DNA from: Chloroflexota bacterium
Lineage (GTDB): Bacteria > Chloroflexota > Limnocylindria > Limnocylindrales > CSP1-4
DNA: 21,866 nucleotides
Assembly (NCBI GenBank): GCA_017882025.1
Contig: JADGQG010000007.1
Location: 1-21,866, forward strand
Direction: 5' to 3'
The notes under the pieces were generated by a model, which did no database searches, was not told the origin of the DNA, and saw only the letters and a program-made list of their open reading frames with translations. A program made the translations under genes and the position numbers. Each line of letters starts with the position of its first letter. Within the stretch, counting starts at the first letter, position 1. Below are positions 4,846 through 12,532 of the stretch, one piece after another.

Positions 4846-6759
4846 TTGAGCGACGCGGAGGAGCAGCAGGCGGACCTGGCTCGCGCGCAGGACGACGGCG
4901 CGCCGCTCGACGACAGCGCGCTTCGCCCGGCCGACCACGAGGCGCCGCGCCCGGCCGACGACCTCGTTCCACGCTCCGAAGACGTCGTTCCACGCTCCGA
5001 CGACCACGAGCAGCCCGCGCGACGGCGCGGCAAGACCGTCCACGGCGAGCTCGCCAACGCGGGTCATCGCGTCCTCGCGCCGGACGACGCCGAAGTGGAG
5101 GCATACCTGGAGGTCGCCCTCGACGCCGCGGCGCCCGAGCGCCCCCACGTCGACCGTCCCGGCGGCGCCGTCCCCCGCGGCGAGGGCAGCGGGGGCGAGC
5201 CGGACACCGTCGTGGTCCTGGATTTCGGCAGCCAGTACGCGCAGCTCATCGCCCGGCGCGTGCGCGAGCTGCACGTCTACTCGGAGCTCCTGCCCTTCGA
5301 CACGCCGTGGCCGGAGATCGAGAAGCGCCGCCCGCGCGCGATCATCCTTTCCGGCGGCCCCTCGAGCGTCTACGAGCAGGGCGCGCCGCGGCCGGACCCG
5401 GCCGTGTGGAGCGCCGGCATTCCCGTCCTGGGCATCTGCTACGGGCTGCACCTGATGGCGCGCGAGCTCGGCGGCGACGTCGTCTCCGCCGCAAAGCGCG
5501 AATACGGCCCGGCGACGATCACGTTCACCGACGAAAGCCCGCTCTTCGCCGGACTGGGCCGGGAGCAGCCGGTCTGGATGAGCCACGGCGACTCGATCGT
5601 CGCGCCGCCTCCGGGCTTCCAGCCCACGGCGGAAACGGCGTCCACGCCATTCGCTGCGATGGCCGATCCGGTGCGCCGCCTCTATGGGATCCAGTTCCAT
5701 CCCGAGGTGGGCCACACCCCGCGCGGCCGCGACGTCCTGCGCAACTTCGTGCTGGGGATCGCCGGCGCCCGGCCCACGTGGACGCCGGCCAACTTCATCG
5801 AGTCGACCGTCAACGAGATCCGCTCGCGCGTGGACGCGCAGGCGCGCGATTCGGGTGGCAGCGGCCTCGTGATCTGCGCCCTGTCCGGCGGGGTCGATTC
5901 CGCGGTCGCGGCGGGCCTGGTGCATCGCGCCGTCGGGGACCGTCTGACCTGCATCTACGTGGATCACGGCCTGATGCGCAAGAAGGAGTCGGAGCTCCTG
6001 CGCGGCACCTTCGAGCAGAACCTCGGGATGCGCCTCGTGATGGTGGACGCGCGGGAGCGCTTCCTGGCGCGCCTCGCCGGCGTGACCGACCCGGAGTCGA
6101 AGCGGAAGATCATCGGCGACGAGTTCATCCGGGTCTTCGAGGAGGAGGCCGCGAAGCTCGGCAGGATCGACTTCCTGACCCAGGGGACGCTCTACCCGGA
6201 CGTCATCGAGTCCACGACCCCGGAGACGAAGGCGGCCCAGAAGATCAAGACGCACCACAACGTTGGTGGCCTGCCGGCCGACCTCCGCTTCACGCTCATC
6301 GAGCCGCTGCGCTACCTCTTCAAGGACGAGGTGCGGCTGGTCGGGCTGGAGCTGGGCCTGCCCGAGGCGATGGTCTTCCGCCAGCCGTTCCCGGGTCCCG
6401 GCCTCGCGATCCGGATCATCGGCGAAGTGACGGCCGAGCGACTCGACACGCTCCGCGAGGCGGACTGGATCGTCATCGACGAGATCAAGGCGGCCGGCCT
6501 CTACCGGAGCCTATGGCAGTCGTTCGCGATCCTCACCCCGGTCCGCTCCGTGGGCGTGATGGGCGACGGACGGACGTACGCCAACGTGGTCGCCGTCCGC
6601 GCGGTGACGTCCGAGGACGGCATGACGGCCGACTGGGCAAAGCTCCCGTATGACGTCCTGGGGACGATCAGCTCGCGGATCGTGAACGAAGTGCCGGGCG
6701 TCAACCGGGTCGTCTACGACATCAGCTCCAAGCCGCCTGCCACCATCGAGTGGGAGTAG
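4846..6759 (+). CDS. guaA: GMP synthase (glutamine-hydrolysing) with a long N-terminal extension
   Basis: GuaA makes GMP from XMP, glutamine and ATP. All three parts are present: a class I glutamine amidotransferase from about residue 120 (L-D-F-G-S-Q, nucleophile Cys198 in G-I-C-Y-G, then Q-F-H-P-E-V), an ATP pyrophosphatase domain with the P-loop S-G-G-V-D-S at 347-352, and the C-terminal dimerisation domain with Q-P-F-P-G-P-G-L and the terminal I-E-W-E. The total of 637 residues exceeds the usual 510-525 by an acidic, low-complexity extension of about 120 residues containing a 7-residue repeat (V-P-R-S-E-D/D-D, bases 4965-5000). The TTG start is supported by GGAGG 6 bases upstream and a TACACT box. 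A GTG at 5212 would give a normal-length enzyme but has only a weak ribosome site. Confidence 0.93.
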   Translation: MSDAEEQQADLARAQDDGAPLDDSALRPADHEAPRPADDLVPRSEDVVPRSDDHEQPARRRGKTVHGELANAGHRVLAPDDAEVEAYLEVALDAAAPERPHVDRPGGAVPRGEGSGGEPDTVVVLDFGSQYAQLIARRVRELHVYSELLPFDTPWPEIEKRRPRAIILSGGPSSVYEQGAPRPDPAVWSAGIPVLGICYGLHLMARELGGDVVSAAKREYGPATITFTDESPLFAGLGREQPVWMSHGDSIVAPPPGFQPTAETASTPFAAMADPVRRLYGIQFHPEVGHTPRGRDVLRNFVLGIAGARPTWTPANFIESTVNEIRSRVDAQARDSGGSGLVICALSGGVDSAVAAGLVHRAVGDRLTCIYVDHGLMRKKESELLRGTFEQNLGMRLVMVDARERFLARLAGVTDPESKRKIIGDEFIRVFEEEAAKLGRIDFLTQGTLYPDVIESTTPETKAAQKIKTHHNVGGLPADLRFTLIEPLRYLFKDEVRLVGLELGLPEAMVFRQPFPGPGLAIRIIGEVTAERLDTLREADWIVIDEIKAAGLYRSLWQSFAILTPVRSVGVMGDGRTYANVVAVRAVTSEDGMTADWAKLPYDVLGTISSRIVNEVPGVNRVVYDISSKPPATIEWE

Positions 6760-6828
6760 GCACGGAACATCGGTGCGCGGACGCGCCGGGTCGGCACACG
6801 TGGCGTGACCGACGGGGACTCGGTCCGG

Positions 6829-6834
6829 TAGCAT
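6829..6834 (+). promoter_or_regulatory. Candidate -10 box (TAGCAT) before the zinc-ribbon gene
   Basis: GG-TAGCAT ends 9 bases before the ATG at 6844, allowing a leader of zero to about three bases. GTGACC at 6805-6810 is a possible weak -35 with an 18-base spacer. Confidence 0.5.
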
Positions 6835-6843
6835 CGCTGCTGC

Positions 6844-7347
6844 ATGGCCGCCAACGATCAGCCGGGGATCCCGCTTCCGCCGTCGGCAGCCCTCGGCGCG
6901 TCTTGTCCGTGGTGCTCGGCACCTGTCGCACGCCCCGATGACGTGACGTGCGGCGCCTGCGGCGCGACCCTCCAGGGCGATGCCGCGATCGAGATTCCCG
7001 GCGTGACGGCAATCGACGGTCAGCATGCATCACGGGCTGCGGCGCCCCGCAAGATCCGCCGAACCTTCGGCGCGCTCTTCGTCGGCGGCGACGACGAGAT
7101 CCCGCCACCCTCCGAAGCTGAGCTGCCGGCGCTCGAGATGCCCGACGCGGAGGTGCGCCACGAGATGCTGCGCCTCCAACTGGACGCCGAGCTCGCGGAC
7201 CTCACCGCCCGCGCGGCAGCCATGGCGGCGGAGCGGGGGATCCCGATGTCCGAATCGCCGGCCGCTCCGCCGGAGCCGGACGCCCCGCCAGAGCCGGACG
7301 CCCCGCCAGAGCCTCGCGATGTGCAGGAGGAGGACGCCCGCCCGTAG
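6844..7347 (+). CDS. Zinc-ribbon protein with proline/acid-rich tail, function unknown
   Basis: I do not recognise a named family for this 167-residue protein. A zinc ribbon is clear at residues 21-39, with C21-x2-C24 and C36-x2-C39. A charged middle part follows, with a predicted helix around the stretch that reads A-E-V-R-H-E-M-L-R-L-Q-L-D-A-E-L. The C-terminus is disordered and built on a repeated P-E-P-D-A-P unit (18-base tandem repeat at 7270-7314). No membrane segment or signal peptide is present, so it is probably cytosolic. The ATG follows a -10-like box by 9 bases with no Shine-Dalgarno. Such ribbons often mediate protein or nucleic-acid contacts, but nothing here identifies a partner. 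Confidence 0.75.
   Translation: MAANDQPGIPLPPSAALGASCPWCSAPVARPDDVTCGACGATLQGDAAIEIPGVTAIDGQHASRAAAPRKIRRTFGALFVGGDDEIPPPSEAELPALEMPDAEVRHEMLRLQLDAELADLTARAAAMAAERGIPMSESPAAPPEPDAPPEPDAPPEPRDVQEEDARP
7270..7314 (+). repeat. 18-base tandem repeat (2.5 copies) encoding PEPDAP
   Basis: Units at 7270-7287 and 7288-7305 differ by one base (CCGGAG/CCAGAG), and a partial third copy reaches 7314. It lies in the tail of the zinc-ribbon gene and keeps frame, so copy-number change would lengthen or shorten the tail by six residues. Confidence 0.8.
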
Positions 7348-7366
7348 GCGCGAGGCGCGGCATCGG

Positions 7367-7372
7367 TATCCT
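7367..7372 (+). promoter_or_regulatory. Candidate -10 box (TATCCT), leaderless
   Basis: GG-TATCCT ends 8 bases before the ATG at 7381. There is no Shine-Dalgarno next to that ATG. Confidence 0.5.
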
Positions 7373-7380
7373 GTCCCTCG

Positions 7381-7833
7381 ATGCCCCGGATTCCCCCACC
7401 CGGACCCTCGTTCCTTCGCGAGCACGAGGTCGTGCTCGGCGAGCGACGCCTCCGGGCCGGCATGGACCGCCCGACCGAGATCGAAGGATGGTGGCTCGCG
7501 GTGCTCTGGGTCGCAGACGCGGACGGCATCGTGGCCTGTCGGGCCGCCGCCCCGGCCGCGGGACCGCCGCCGGATCCGCCGCTCCTTCGACTCGGGCCCC
7601 TGTTCTCCGGAGGGCTCGCCGGATTCGTGCTGGAGGACGGCGGGCGCCAGCAGATCCGCCTCCGCCTCCCCGTCCCGCCAGACGACCCCGGCCATCCATG
7701 GTCGGCGCCGCTCGTGGTCCAGGCGGCGATCCGCTGGGAGCCCGCTCGTGCGGCGGCCATGACCCAGAACGCGCTCGCAGACGTGGCCCTGGCCGCCTTC
7801 CGGCGCGCGGTCGAGGGCATTCACCGGCCCTGA
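7381..7833 (+). CDS. Conserved-looking hypothetical protein, 150 residues
   Basis: I do not recognise this protein. It is a soluble-looking 150-residue chain without signal peptide, membrane segments or cysteine clusters. Alternating hydrophobic strands (E-G-W-W-L-A-V-L-W-V-A-D, then I-V-A-C-R-A, then R-Q-Q-I-R-L-R-L-P-V) suggest a beta-rich N-terminal part, and it ends in a helix (A-L-A-D-V-A-L-A-A-F-R-R-A-V-E). Codon third positions are uniformly G/C like its neighbours, and the ATG follows a TATCCT box by 8 bases, which supports it as a real, separately transcribed gene. It lies between the zinc-ribbon gene and the UPF0182 gene. No function is proposed. Confidence 0.7.
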   Translation: MPRIPPPGPSFLREHEVVLGERRLRAGMDRPTEIEGWWLAVLWVADADGIVACRAAAPAAGPPPDPPLLRLGPLFSGGLAGFVLEDGGRQQIRLRLPVPPDDPGHPWSAPLVVQAAIRWEPARAAAMTQNALADVALAAFRRAVEGIHRP

Positions 7834-7853
7834 GCCACAGGGCCGCAGGGCGA

Positions 7854-7878
7854 ATTCGGAACCGCGATTCGGAACCGC
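7854..7878 (+). repeat. Direct repeat upstream of the UPF0182 gene
   Basis: ATTCGGAACCGC occurs at 7854-7865 and again at 7867-7878, with a 13-base period, 22 bases upstream of the -10-like box of the UPF0182 gene. The position would suit an activator or repressor site, but a chance duplication is also possible. Confidence 0.6.
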
Positions 7879-7899
7879 CAGGGCCTGCCCCGGTGCGGG

Positions 7900-7905
7900 T
7901 ACACT
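7900..7905 (+). promoter_or_regulatory. Candidate -10 box (TACACT), leaderless UPF0182 promoter
   Basis: GG-TACACT ends 7 bases before the ATG at 7913. There is no Shine-Dalgarno in this 7-base gap, so a leaderless transcript is expected. Confidence 0.55.
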
Positions 7906-7912
7906 CAGCGGT

Positions 7913-10900
7913 ATGCGCGACCTGTTCAACGATTTCATGAAGGAGCTGGCGGAGCGCCAGCGGCAGGCCCAGGCGGCGGCACGCGGGGAGCGCCTCCCCG
8001 CCCCCGGCGACCCAGCACCGGACGCGGAACCCGACGCCGAATCGGGCCCCGACGAGGCCGCGGACGGCCCTCACGCCGCAACCGGTGACCCTGGCGCAGC
8101 CCATCATCCGGACGACGGCCACACGCCGGATGCGACCGACGCGCCGCCGCCGCTCCATCGGCCACGCCCCGTCCGCGACGGCCATGGCGCGCCGCCACCG
8201 GGCACGCCCCCGCGACGCCGCGGCCCGGGCGGCCCCAACGATGGCGGCGCCAGGCGGCGCCGGGTCGGATCGCTCGGCCCACAGCTGGTGCTGGGCGTCG
8301 TCGCGGTGATCCTCCTCAGCGCGATCTTCCTGGTGGGGACCGGCCTCCAGCTCGTCACGGACGCCACGTGGTTCAAGAGCGTCGGGTACGACCCCGTCTT
8401 CTGGACGCGCATCGGGTCGCAGGCCGGCCTCTTCGCGCTGGGCCTGGCGGTCGCGCTCGTCTTCCTCCTCGTCAACATCTGGCTTGCCGGCCGCCTGTCG
8501 CCCCCGCCGGGCACCGGTGCGGGCGACAGGTTCCGCTCGTTCGTGGACCGCCTGGGCCAGGCGGCGCGATCAACCGGCGAGAGCCAGCTCCGCACCCGCT
8601 ACGACCCCTTTGGCCAGCCGCGCCGCGGACCCTTCGGCGACGACGAAGATCGCCTTCGCGGGATCCGCCCGGTCGGGCCCAGCCTGACGACAGCGGATCT
8701 CCCGGATCTGCGGCCGCTGAGCGTCGTCGTCCTCGTGATCCTCGCCGTGCTCGTCGCCCTGGGCACGGCCGGTGCCCTCTCGGGGAGCTGGGAGACCGTG
8801 GCCCTCTACGCGAACCGCGTCCCGTTCGCCGCGGCGGGCGCGGCGCCCGTCGTGGACCCGGTCTTTGGCCGGGACATCAGCTTCTACTTCTTCGATCTGC
8901 CGTTCCTGCGGCTCCTCCAGGCGGCGGCCGGCGGGCTCCTGCTGGCGGCGCTCCTCTTCGCGCTTGCCCGCTACGTCGTGGCGGCGCTCGGCGGGAGCGG
9001 CTTCACGACCCCGGTTCGCGTTCACCTGGGCGTGCTGGCCGGCCTGTACCTGCTCACGGTCGCGGCGGGCTACCAGCTGGACAAGCTGGAGCTGGTCTAC
9101 AGCACGAACGGCGTGGCGACGGGTGTCAGCTACACCGACCAGGCTGCCCGGTTCTTCGCCCTCGACGCACTGACCATCGTGGCCGGGATCGTAGCCGCCC
9201 TCCTCGTGGCGGGAGCGTTCACGCGCTGGGTCGCGCCGCTGGGGGCCGGGGTCGCGATCTGGCTGGGCCTCTCGCTGCTCCTCGGCACGGTCTACCCAGA
9301 GGCGATCCAGAAGTTCACGGTGGACCCCAACCAGTACGCCCAGGAACAGCCCTACGTCGTCAACAACATCGCCATGACGCGGCTCGCCTACGGGCTGACC
9401 GCGTGGCAGAGCCTGCCATACAACGGTTCGGCACCGCTGACTGCGGACGCGGTGGCGAAGGATTCGGCGACCTTCCAGAACGCCCGCGTATGGGACTACC
9501 GGCCGCTCAAGACGGCGCTTGAACAGATCCAGACCGTGCGCCAGTACTACCAGTTTGTCGATGTCGACACGGACCGCTATGCGATCGACGGCGTCACCCG
9601 CCAGGTGATGCTGTCCGCTCGCGAGCTGGCGCCGGAGCTCAACCCACAGGCCGGGAGCTGGGTCAACCAGCGCATCGTGTTCACCCACGGCTTCGGGCTC
9701 GCGATGGTGCCCGTCAGTGGGGTTGGCGCCCAGGGGCTGCCCCAGCTGATCATCAAGGACCTGCCGCCGGTCGCGAGCGCGGGGGCGCCGGTCGTCAAGG
9801 AACCCCGGATCTACTTCGGGGAGCGCCCCAACGACTGGGTGCTGGTCGGCGGTCGCCAGCCGGAGTTCGACTACCCGACCGGGTCCGGCGACCAGGCTTC
9901 CGCCGGCACGGTGACCCAGACCCGCTGGGCGGGCACGACCGGCATCAAGCTGGACTCGATCCTCACCCGGCTCCTGTTCGCCGCCCGCTTCCGCGACCTG
10001 AACCTGCTCATCTCGGACCAGGTCACCGCGGACTCGCAGCTGCTTATGAACCGAAGCCTGGGCGAGCGGCTCCATCTCATCGCACCGTTCCTCGCCTACG
10101 ACAAGGACCCCTATCTGGTGGTCACCGACGATGGACGGATGGTCTACGTCCAGGATGCCTACACGGTCAGCGACCGCTTCCCGAACGCCGAGCCGTTCGA
10201 CGGCGGCACGCTTGGCGTCGGCAGCGGGTTGAGCGGCCAGAGCATCAACTACATACGTAACAGCGTGAAGGTCGTCATGGATGCCTACGACGGCTCCATG
10301 ACGTTCTACGTCGCCGACCCGAGCGACCCGTTGATCCGCGCCTGGAGCGGCGTCTTCCCGACACTCTTCAAACCCCTTGACGCGATGCCGTCGGGCCTGC
10401 GGCCGCACCTCCGCGTGCCCGAGGAGCTGTTCAACGTCCAGACCGCCGTGTACGCGCGGTACCACGTGACCGATCCGGCCGTCTTCTACCAGAACAACGA
10501 TCTCTGGAAAGTGCCGCAGCAGTCCCAGTCCACCGACACGGCGACCGGCGCGCTCCCGCTCCAGGCCTATTACGTCTATATGCGGATGCCGGGCGAGGCA
10601 AACCCCGAGTTCCTGCTTCTCCAGCCGATGGTGCCCAAGGCTCGTCCGAACATGATCGCGTGGGTGGCGGCCCGCAACGACGGGCCCAACTACGGGAAGG
10701 TCGTCGTGTACGATTTCCCTGACACGTCGTCGATCTTCGGTCCCGAACAGGTCGAGGCGCGCATCGAATCGGAATCCACGATCAGCGCCCAGCTTTCGCT
10801 GTGGCGTCAGGGCGGAAGCTCTGTCGTGCTCGGCAACCTGATCGTCATCCCGGTACAGGACTCGATCCTCTACCTCCAGCCGATCTACCTCCAGTCGACG

Positions 10901-11293
10901 ACCTCGCCGATCCCGCAGCTCACAAAGGTCGTCCTGGCCACCCCCACCAAGGTGGTCTGGGGCGACACGCTCCAGCAGGCGCTCGATCTCTTGCTCGCCG
11001 GCAGTTCGACGCCGTCGCCCAGCCCCTCGCCGGGCGGGCCGTCGCCATCGCCGGGCGTGAGTCCTTCGCCGGGCGCGTCCGCCACCCCGGGCCCGTCGGG
11101 CGGTCCCGAGGTCACCCCACGGCCGGACGACGTGAAGGCGCTCATCACCTACGCCAACGCGCACTTCGATGCGGCCCAGGCGGCGCTCCGGGCGGGCGAC
11201 TTCACGACGTACGGTGCGGAGATCGCAAAGGTCCAGGCGACGCTCCGCCAGCTCGGGGTCGTGGTGATCCCGAGCCCCGCCCCCACGCCCTGA
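7913..11293 (+). CDS. UPF0182 family large membrane protein
   Basis: This 1126-residue protein matches the UPF0182 family (uncharacterised, frequent in Actinobacteria, Chloroflexota and Cyanobacteria). A disordered, Pro/Asp/Arg-rich cytosolic N-terminus of about 120 residues is followed by seven predicted membrane helices near 126-148, 170-192, 270-290, 334-356, 370-390, 417-439 and 441-462. A large extracytoplasmic domain of about 560 residues follows, with family-typical segments such as Y-P-E-A-I-Q-K-F, the N-N-I-A-M-T-R-L-A-Y-G-L stretch and R-P-N-M-I-A-W. A Ser/Pro/Gly linker at about 1031-1065 leads to a short C-terminal helical hairpin (A-L-R-A-G-D-F-T-T-Y-G). The family role is unknown; envelope integrity or transport has been suggested by context only. 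The ATG at 7913 is fixed by the -10-like box 7 bases upstream. The long N-terminal tail makes it longer than the usual 900-1000 residues. Confidence 0.9.
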   Translation: MRDLFNDFMKELAERQRQAQAAARGERLPAPGDPAPDAEPDAESGPDEAADGPHAATGDPGAAHHPDDGHTPDATDAPPPLHRPRPVRDGHGAPPPGTPPRRRGPGGPNDGGARRRRVGSLGPQLVLGVVAVILLSAIFLVGTGLQLVTDATWFKSVGYDPVFWTRIGSQAGLFALGLAVALVFLLVNIWLAGRLSPPPGTGAGDRFRSFVDRLGQAARSTGESQLRTRYDPFGQPRRGPFGDDEDRLRGIRPVGPSLTTADLPDLRPLSVVVLVILAVLVALGTAGALSGSWETVALYANRVPFAAAGAAPVVDPVFGRDISFYFFDLPFLRLLQAAAGGLLLAALLFALARYVVAALGGSGFTTPVRVHLGVLAGLYLLTVAAGYQLDKLELVYSTNGVATGVSYTDQAARFFALDALTIVAGIVAALLVAGAFTRWVAPLGAGVAIWLGLSLLLGTVYPEAIQKFTVDPNQYAQEQPYVVNNIAMTRLAYGLTAWQSLPYNGSAPLTADAVAKDSATFQNARVWDYRPLKTALEQIQTVRQYYQFVDVDTDRYAIDGVTRQVMLSARELAPELNPQAGSWVNQRIVFTHGFGLAMVPVSGVGAQGLPQLIIKDLPPVASAGAPVVKEPRIYFGERPNDWVLVGGRQPEFDYPTGSGDQASAGTVTQTRWAGTTGIKLDSILTRLLFAARFRDLNLLISDQVTADSQLLMNRSLGERLHLIAPFLAYDKDPYLVVTDDGRMVYVQDAYTVSDRFPNAEPFDGGTLGVGSGLSGQSINYIRNSVKVVMDAYDGSMTFYVADPSDPLIRAWSGVFPTLFKPLDAMPSGLRPHLRVPEELFNVQTAVYARYHVTDPAVFYQNNDLWKVPQQSQSTDTATGALPLQAYYVYMRMPGEANPEFLLLQPMVPKARPNMIAWVAARNDGPNYGKVVVYDFPDTSSIFGPEQVEARIESESTISAQLSLWRQGGSSVVLGNLIVIPVQDSILYLQPIYLQSTTSPIPQLTKVVLATPTKVVWGDTLQQALDLLLAGSSTPSPSPSPGGPSPSPGVSPSPGASATPGPSGGPEVTPRPDDVKALITYANAHFDAAQAALRAGDFTTYGAEIAKVQATLRQLGVVVIPSPAPTP

Positions 11294-11312
11294 CGGGCAC
11301 CGCGTCCGCCCG

Positions 11313-12329
11313 GTGACCGCGCTGCCCGCCGGCGTGCTCGAGGAGCTCGACGGCGGGCCTATCCTGCCGCGTCCTGTGCCGCCCCGCGCCATGGCGTGGC
11401 CGCTGGCGATGGCCGGGGCGTCAGCCGTGGCCGCATCGCGGCCGCGGCTATGGGTCTTCGCGCTGCTCGCGTTCCTCGCCCGTGGCGGGCTCGTTGCGCT
11501 GGTGGTCCCGATGCTCGTGCTGCCGACCTTCGTCGGGCTCTCGAACACCGTCGGCCCGACGTCCGTGACCGCGGCGGGTCCGACGCCCCGGCTCATCGCG
11601 ATGGTCGCGACGTGGCTGGGGATGGCGCTCGGGGCGATCGTGGGTGGCACGCTCATCGCGGCCGCGGCGGAGGTCGCGCTCTACCGCGCGACGGTGGCAC
11701 CGGGGGCAGACAAAGCGAAGAGCGGGTTCCTGTCCGGGTTGATCGCCGCGAGCGCCCGGGCCTCACGCCCCACCGCGACGCGGGTTGCGACGGTCCGGCT
11801 CGTGCTCCTCCTGCCCGTCGCGATTGCGCTCGCCGCCGCCGTCCCGGCCTGGGTCCAGGTCGCCTACCGCGAGCTGCTTCTGCCGACGGACCTGGCCGTC
11901 CCACTCCCGGTTCGCGTCATCGCTGGCGCGCCCATCCCCTCAGCGGTGGTGGTCGCTGCATGGCTCGCAGCCGAGGTGCTCGGCGGCCTCGCCGCCCGAC
12001 GGATCGCGCTGCGCGGGTCGTCGGTTGCGGGCGCTCTCAGGGCGGGCCTCGGCGACGTGGCGCGCGCGCCCGTGTCCGCTTTCCTGACCCTCATTGTGGC
12101 GATCGGAGGCACCCTGCTGCTCCTCGTGCCGGCCGTCGTGGTGGTCGGCGTTGCCTGGGATCATGCCCGGATCGCGCTTATCGACGGCACCGACGCGGCC
12201 GGCATCATCATGGGGACGCTGGTGCTCGCCGCGGTGTGGGCGGGCTGCCTCGTCGTGGCGGGGATCGCGGCCGCATGGCGGTCGGTGCTCTGGACCGCGG
12301 AGCTGGCACGACGCGCTGCAGGAGCTTGA
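11313..12329 (+). CDS. Multi-pass membrane protein, function unknown
   Basis: This 338-residue, Ala/Val/Leu-rich integral membrane protein starts at a GTG 19 bases after the UPF0182 stop, so the two are probably co-transcribed. Six hydrophobic segments can be seen, roughly at residues 46-70, 97-122, 163-186, 210-232, 253-282 and 292-318. Short basic loops (A-R-R-I-A-L-R, and A-S-A-R-A-S-R-P) suggest the cytosolic faces. The general layout resembles DUF4013/YciC-like membrane proteins with a repeated three-helix unit, but I cannot name a family with confidence. No catalytic motif or ion-binding pattern is visible. The start lacks a clear Shine-Dalgarno and could rely on coupling to the upstream gene. 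Confidence 0.72.
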   Translation: MTALPAGVLEELDGGPILPRPVPPRAMAWPLAMAGASAVAASRPRLWVFALLAFLARGGLVALVVPMLVLPTFVGLSNTVGPTSVTAAGPTPRLIAMVATWLGMALGAIVGGTLIAAAAEVALYRATVAPGADKAKSGFLSGLIAASARASRPTATRVATVRLVLLLPVAIALAAAVPAWVQVAYRELLLPTDLAVPLPVRVIAGAPIPSAVVVAAWLAAEVLGGLAARRIALRGSSVAGALRAGLGDVARAPVSAFLTLIVAIGGTLLLLVPAVVVVGVAWDHARIALIDGTDAAGIIMGTLVLAAVWAGCLVVAGIAAAWRSVLWTAELARRAAGA

Positions 12330-12453
12330 GCGTGTCGGGGCTGCTTGAGGATGCCGGAGTGGGACGCTCGACCGGGCGGCCGGCTGACTCGGGCGTCACT
12401 TCCGGGCGTGGTGGCCCGTCCGAGGGGCCGGCGGTGCCCCGCGGAACGGCTGC

Positions 12454-12459
12454 TACACT
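12454..12459 (+). promoter_or_regulatory. Candidate -10 box (TACACT) for the double zinc-ribbon gene
   Basis: C-TACACT lies in the 199-base gap after the membrane-protein gene. Transcription near 12466 would give a leader of about 63 bases, containing a possible 10-codon ORF (12500-12532) and GAAGAGG at 12518-12524 before the ATG at 12529. Nothing else is evident in the 12330-12453 part of the gap. Confidence 0.45.
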
Positions 12460-12499
12460 GCGCCGCAGCGAGGCGGGGAATAGAGTTCGCCGCTGTGCG

Positions 12500-12532
12500 A
12501 TGAGCCGCCACATGGGTGAAGAGGCCGCATGA
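12500..12532 (+). CDS. Possible 10-residue leader peptide overlapping the next start
   Basis: ATG at 12500 opens a 10-codon frame (MSRHMGEEAA) whose TGA overlaps the ATG of the double zinc-ribbon gene (ATGA at 12529-12532). The GAAGAGG ribosome site of the main gene lies within it. No clear ribosome site precedes 12500, so expression is doubtful. Confidence 0.2.
   Translation: MSRHMGEEAA

Noticed and set aside
8570..11656. A 1028-codon open frame on the minus strand opposite the UPF0182 gene
   Set aside because: It is a by-product of G/C third positions in the opposite strand. Its composition is Arg/Gly/Asp-rich without recognisable domains, whereas the + strand frame is a clear UPF0182 protein.
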